Below, one piece after another: positions 5,921 to 8,231 of a stretch of DNA of 8,231 nucleotides. The translations under genes and the position numbers were made by a program. Positions within the stretch are counted from its first letter, which is position 1. Each line of letters starts with the position of its first letter. The stretch comes from Clostridia bacterium (GTDB lineage Bacteria > Bacillota > Clostridia > Christensenellales > Aristaeellaceae): contig JAEDIV010000121.1 in NCBI GenBank assembly GCA_016296675.1, positions 1 to 8,231 on the forward strand, given 5' to 3'. The notes under the pieces are model-generated. The model worked only from the letters and a program-made list of their open reading frames with translations, did not search any database and was not told where the DNA came from.

Positions 5921-7288
5921 ATGCCGGAAAGTTTTGATCATATTGTTGTTATTGATACGGGCGGAACCTCTGCGAAAAGGATTCTTAAAAAACTTCGCGC
6001 GCTTGGGGTTGCGTCCGTTTTGGTTAGCGCTGCGAGAATCGAAATAAACGAAAACACAAAAGGTGCGATCATTGCCGGAAACGGCATTGTTCTAAAAGCT
6101 TCGCAAGACGCTGAAAATGAGATTCTCATGTTTCCCGTACCGCTGCTGGCGCTTGGCACAAATGCAGAAGCAGTCCTAAGGAGCGTTGGCGGCGAAATTG
6201 AGTCCGTCGCTTTTGAAAAAAGAGCCGCGCATGTGGACTTTTATGAAAGCATACTGTTTTCTGACCTTACCGAAGGAGACCGGTATTTTGAACGGCTTAC
6301 CAATATCCGCTTGCCGGACGGCGCTGTTTCCATTGCCGGCGCAGAAGGCTATGTCTCAGCCTATCAGTTTACGAATAAGCCTCTGTACGGGGCGTTTTTT
6401 TCCGTCGAATCCAATGATCCGGACGGACTTAAGATGCTTGATAACTTCGCGCGAATGATCTGCAAGTGCGAATATGTCTGGAATATGGAATCCTTCCTGT
6501 CCCGCGCGGTATCGAAAATAGAGTCCCTTTTTCCATCGTCCTATGCCGCCGTCGCGTGTTCAGGAGGCCTGATGAGCACAGTTTCTTTTCTGATTGCAAA
6601 CCGCGCGCTGGGTCAGCGCGCTGAATGCGTGATTGTAGACACAGGCCTTCTTCCCAAGGACGAAACTGAGCTTGCTCAAAAGGCGATCTATGAAGCTTCA
6701 AAAAGAAGCGCAACGATTCTTGACGCTAAAGAAGAGACATTTTTCAAATTAAAAGGCGTAACCAACGCCAGAGAAAAACGCGATATCGTGTATAAAATCA
6801 TCCATGAAAAAATCAAAGAGCACACGGATCATAGTATCCTGGCCCCTTTCATCGGCGATTATTTTCCAACCAGCGGCCTTTTCAGAGACGAAGTGCGCGC
6901 GCTCGGAAAGCTTCTCGGCTTAAGCGAGGCTTTTCTTTCGCGAAGACCGTTTCCCGGCGGAGGACTTGCCGTGCGCATCAGCGGCGAGGTGACACAAGAG
7001 AAGGCTGAAATTCTTAAAAACGCGGATCATGTGTTTGAGCATGAAATCCGTCTCTCCGGCCTCGATAAAAAGCTATGGCAGTACTACGCGTCCATGATCA
7101 CCTCCGACGCCGGCGCGTTCATCATTCTTCATGCGCTTCTTAACGACGATCATGTCGGCGGTTATGCCTATCGACTGCCCTATGACGTGATTGAAAAAAC
7201 CGTCATGCGCACAATGGAACTCTGCCCGGATACAGAAGGTATACTTTATGATGTTTCCGGCCGCTGGGCGCCGCTTTTCTCTTTGTAG
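5921..7288 (+). CDS. Divergent GMP-synthetase-like protein, key residues lost
   Basis: This 455-residue protein has the three-part layout of glutamine-hydrolysing GMP synthetase (GuaA, usually ~510-525), which turns XMP into GMP. The amidotransferase-like part (about 7-180) begins HIVVIDTGGT. Where the nucleophile Cys is expected, PLLALGTNAE (74-83) has Gly at 79. Where HPE is expected, FFSVES has Ser161, Val162 and Glu163, so two of the triad are gone. The ATP-pyrophosphatase-like part has SGGLMSTV (214-221) instead of SGGVDSSV, Met218 replacing the Asp, though VDTGLLPKDE (239-248) is kept. The segment that carries QGTxYPD and KSHHNVGGL in GuaA is replaced by a short stretch (about 305-319). 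GuaA similarity resumes at LFRDEVRALGKLLGL (320-334) and RRPFPGGGLAVR (341-352). The end, LYDVSGRWAPLFSL, differs from the usual KPPATIEWE. The frame is intact, so it seems to be under selection. It is either a pseudoenzyme or a changed enzyme, not a standard GuaA. It is cotranscribed with the MazG-like gene. Confidence 0.85.
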   Translation: MPESFDHIVVIDTGGTSAKRILKKLRALGVASVLVSAARIEINENTKGAIIAGNGIVLKASQDAENEILMFPVPLLALGTNAEAVLRSVGGEIESVAFEKRAAHVDFYESILFSDLTEGDRYFERLTNIRLPDGAVSIAGAEGYVSAYQFTNKPLYGAFFSVESNDPDGLKMLDNFARMICKCEYVWNMESFLSRAVSKIESLFPSSYAAVACSGGLMSTVSFLIANRALGQRAECVIVDTGLLPKDETELAQKAIYEASKRSATILDAKEETFFKLKGVTNAREKRDIVYKIIHEKIKEHTDHSILAPFIGDYFPTSGLFRDEVRALGKLLGLSEAFLSRRPFPGGGLAVRISGEVTQEKAEILKNADHVFEHEIRLSGLDKKLWQYYASMITSDAGAFIILHALLNDDHVGGYAYRLPYDVIEKTVMRTMELCPDTEGILYDVSGRWAPLFSL

Positions 7289-7311
7289 AAAACGGAAATC
7301 TGTGCTATAAT
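7283..7311 (+). promoter_or_regulatory. Promoter of the MBL hydrolase gene
   Basis: TTGTAG (7283-7288), a 17-bp spacer and a perfect TATAAT (7306-7311) preceded by TGC give an extended -10 promoter. The -35 box consists exactly of the last Leu codon and the TAG stop of the upstream gene. No terminator separates the two genes, so read-through is also possible. Confidence 0.75.
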
Positions 7312-7348
7312 AGAAAAAAACAAAACAGCAACCGGGGAGGAAATACAA

Positions 7349-8155
7349 ATGAAACTCAAATATCTGGGAACTGCAGCAGCCGAAGGCGTTCCTGCGGTAT
7401 TCTGCAATTGTGAGCACTGCAAATACGCAAGAAAAGCAGGCGGAAAAGAAGTCCGCACCCGCTCCGGCGCAATCGTGGACAATGTAATCAAGATCGATTT
7501 TCCGGCGGACGCATATATGCAGTCCCTCCTTCACGGACTTGATTATTCAAATCTGAACCACGTCCTCATCACCCATACTCATTCCGACCACTACTGCGTA
7601 AACGAGCTGGAAAACCGCCGCCACCCCTATTCCCAGAAAAAGAAAACCGAAAAGCCCCTGACCGTGTACGGAAGCAAGCAGGCGTATGAAATGATCAAGC
7701 CGCATCTGGAAGAAGGCGTTTTGCAGTTCAAGGTCCTGATCGCCTACGAATCCTTCCCTGTAGAAGATTATACGGTAACGCCGATTCCCGCCATCCACGC
7801 AAGAAACGAAGATCCCTTCTTCTATCTGATCGAGAAAGAGGGAAAATCCCTTCTCTATTGCCACGATACCGATGAATTCACAGAAGAGCACCTGGAATTT
7901 TTCAAGGGCAAGCATTTTTCCATGGTCTCTCTTGACTGCACAAACGGCGTCCTCGAAATGGACTATATCGGCCACATGGGCATTTCGGACAATCTGCGCA
8001 TGAGAGAAAAGCTGTATGCAATCGGCTCCGCCGACGAAACCACCGTCTTTATCGCCAATCATTTCTCCCACAACGGCCTTGTTCCCCACGAAGAAATGGA
8101 AAAGCGCCTTCCGGGCTTCCTCGTATCCTATGACGGAATGGAAGCAGAAGTCTGA
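7349..8155 (+). CDS. PhnP-like metallo-beta-lactamase-fold hydrolase
   Basis: This 268-residue cytoplasmic metallohydrolase is most like the PhnP group, which hydrolyses cyclic phosphodiesters such as 5-phosphoribosyl 1,2-cyclic phosphate. It begins MKLKYLGTAAAEGVP, then CNCEHC (Cys19, 21, 24), matching the Cys cluster that holds a structural zinc in PhnP. The active-site motif HTHSDH (H76, H78, D80, H81) is intact. Further likely metal ligands are His150 (AIHAR), Asp173 (CHDTDEF) and the His residues of ANHFSHNG (238, 241). The length is close to PhnP (~250). A strong GGAGG (7336-7340) lies 8 nt before the ATG. No phn (C-P lyase) genes are nearby, so a phosphonate role is not supported; the neighbours suggest nucleotide chemistry. 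The fold call is certain; the substrate is not. No clear terminator is visible after it. Confidence 0.85.
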   Translation: MKLKYLGTAAAEGVPAVFCNCEHCKYARKAGGKEVRTRSGAIVDNVIKIDFPADAYMQSLLHGLDYSNLNHVLITHTHSDHYCVNELENRRHPYSQKKKTEKPLTVYGSKQAYEMIKPHLEEGVLQFKVLIAYESFPVEDYTVTPIPAIHARNEDPFFYLIEKEGKSLLYCHDTDEFTEEHLEFFKGKHFSMVSLDCTNGVLEMDYIGHMGISDNLRMREKLYAIGSADETTVFIANHFSHNGLVPHEEMEKRLPGFLVSYDGMEAEV

Positions 8156-8184
8156 AGCATTGAAAAGTATTTCCGTATAAAAAA

Positions 8185-8231
8185 GGGTCTGTCTCATTAA
8201 GAATAAAACCTCAAAAAAGCAACACAGCGGG
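8185..8231. mobile_element. Possible insertion-sequence end, cut by the window
   Basis: GGGTCTGTCTCATTAAGA begins at 8185, right after an A-run. Terminal inverted repeats of several transposon families begin with GGGTCTGT-like sequence, so this may be an element end with the body beyond the window. No transposase and no matching second end can be seen, so this is a weak call. Confidence 0.25.

Noticed and set aside
5921..7288. Calling this gene guaA and giving it GMP synthetase function
   Set aside because: Glutaminase Cys and His and the SGGxDS Asp are replaced and the KSHHNVGGL segment is missing, so standard activity is not supported.
7547..8197. 216-codon open frame on the - strand across the MBL gene
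   Set aside because: It is antisense to a gene with intact metal-binding motifs and has no family features or ribosome binding site.

Overview
The window looks like part of a chromosome from a Gram-positive bacterium of the Firmicutes, most likely the class Clostridia. The reasons are the strong GGAGG-type ribosome binding sites, the compact U-tailed terminators, an L10-type leader ahead of rplJ, and an exported leucine-rich-repeat protein of a type common in gut Clostridia. No marker gene here fixes the genus. All convincing genes lie on the + strand.

Layout. (1) Positions 1-937 hold the 3' part of tsf (EF-Ts), cut by the window edge, and a near-perfect terminator. (2) Positions 938-3013 are an accessory island. 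It has two palindromes, a promoter and an AT-richer AAA-type ATPase with a DUF4143-like C-terminal region, followed by about 500 bp of coding-like but broken sequence. (3) Positions 3026-4222 form a complete rplJ-rplL unit: consensus promoter, L10 leader with an attenuator-like hairpin, L10, L7/L12 and a strong terminator. (4) Positions 4282-5492 are a single-gene unit for a secreted LRR protein. (5) Positions 5537-7288 carry a probable two-gene operon, a small MazG-type nucleotide pyrophosphohydrolase followed by a highly divergent GMP-synthetase-like protein. (6) Positions 7283-8155 carry a PhnP-like metallo-beta-lactamase-fold hydrolase with its own promoter. (7) The last ~45 bp may be the beginning of an insertion sequence.

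How the genes relate. tsf, rplJ and rplL are translation genes, but here they stand away from their usual partners: no pyrH follows tsf, and no rplK/rplA or rpoB/rpoC flanks rplJL. The MazG-like, GuaA-like and PhnP-like genes are three consecutive proteins from nucleotide or phosphoribosyl chemistry families and may share a pathway; that link is inference.

The most interesting item is the GuaA-like protein. It keeps the overall GMP synthetase architecture and its C-terminal signature region, but at the positions I align it has lost the glutaminase Cys and His and the Asp of the ATP-pyrophosphatase SGGxDS loop, and it lacks the conserved KSHHNVGGL-type segment. It looks like an intact gene for a pseudoenzyme or for an enzyme with changed chemistry. 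A second curiosity is a 12-nt sequence shared exactly by the stop-codon regions of rplJ and rplL.
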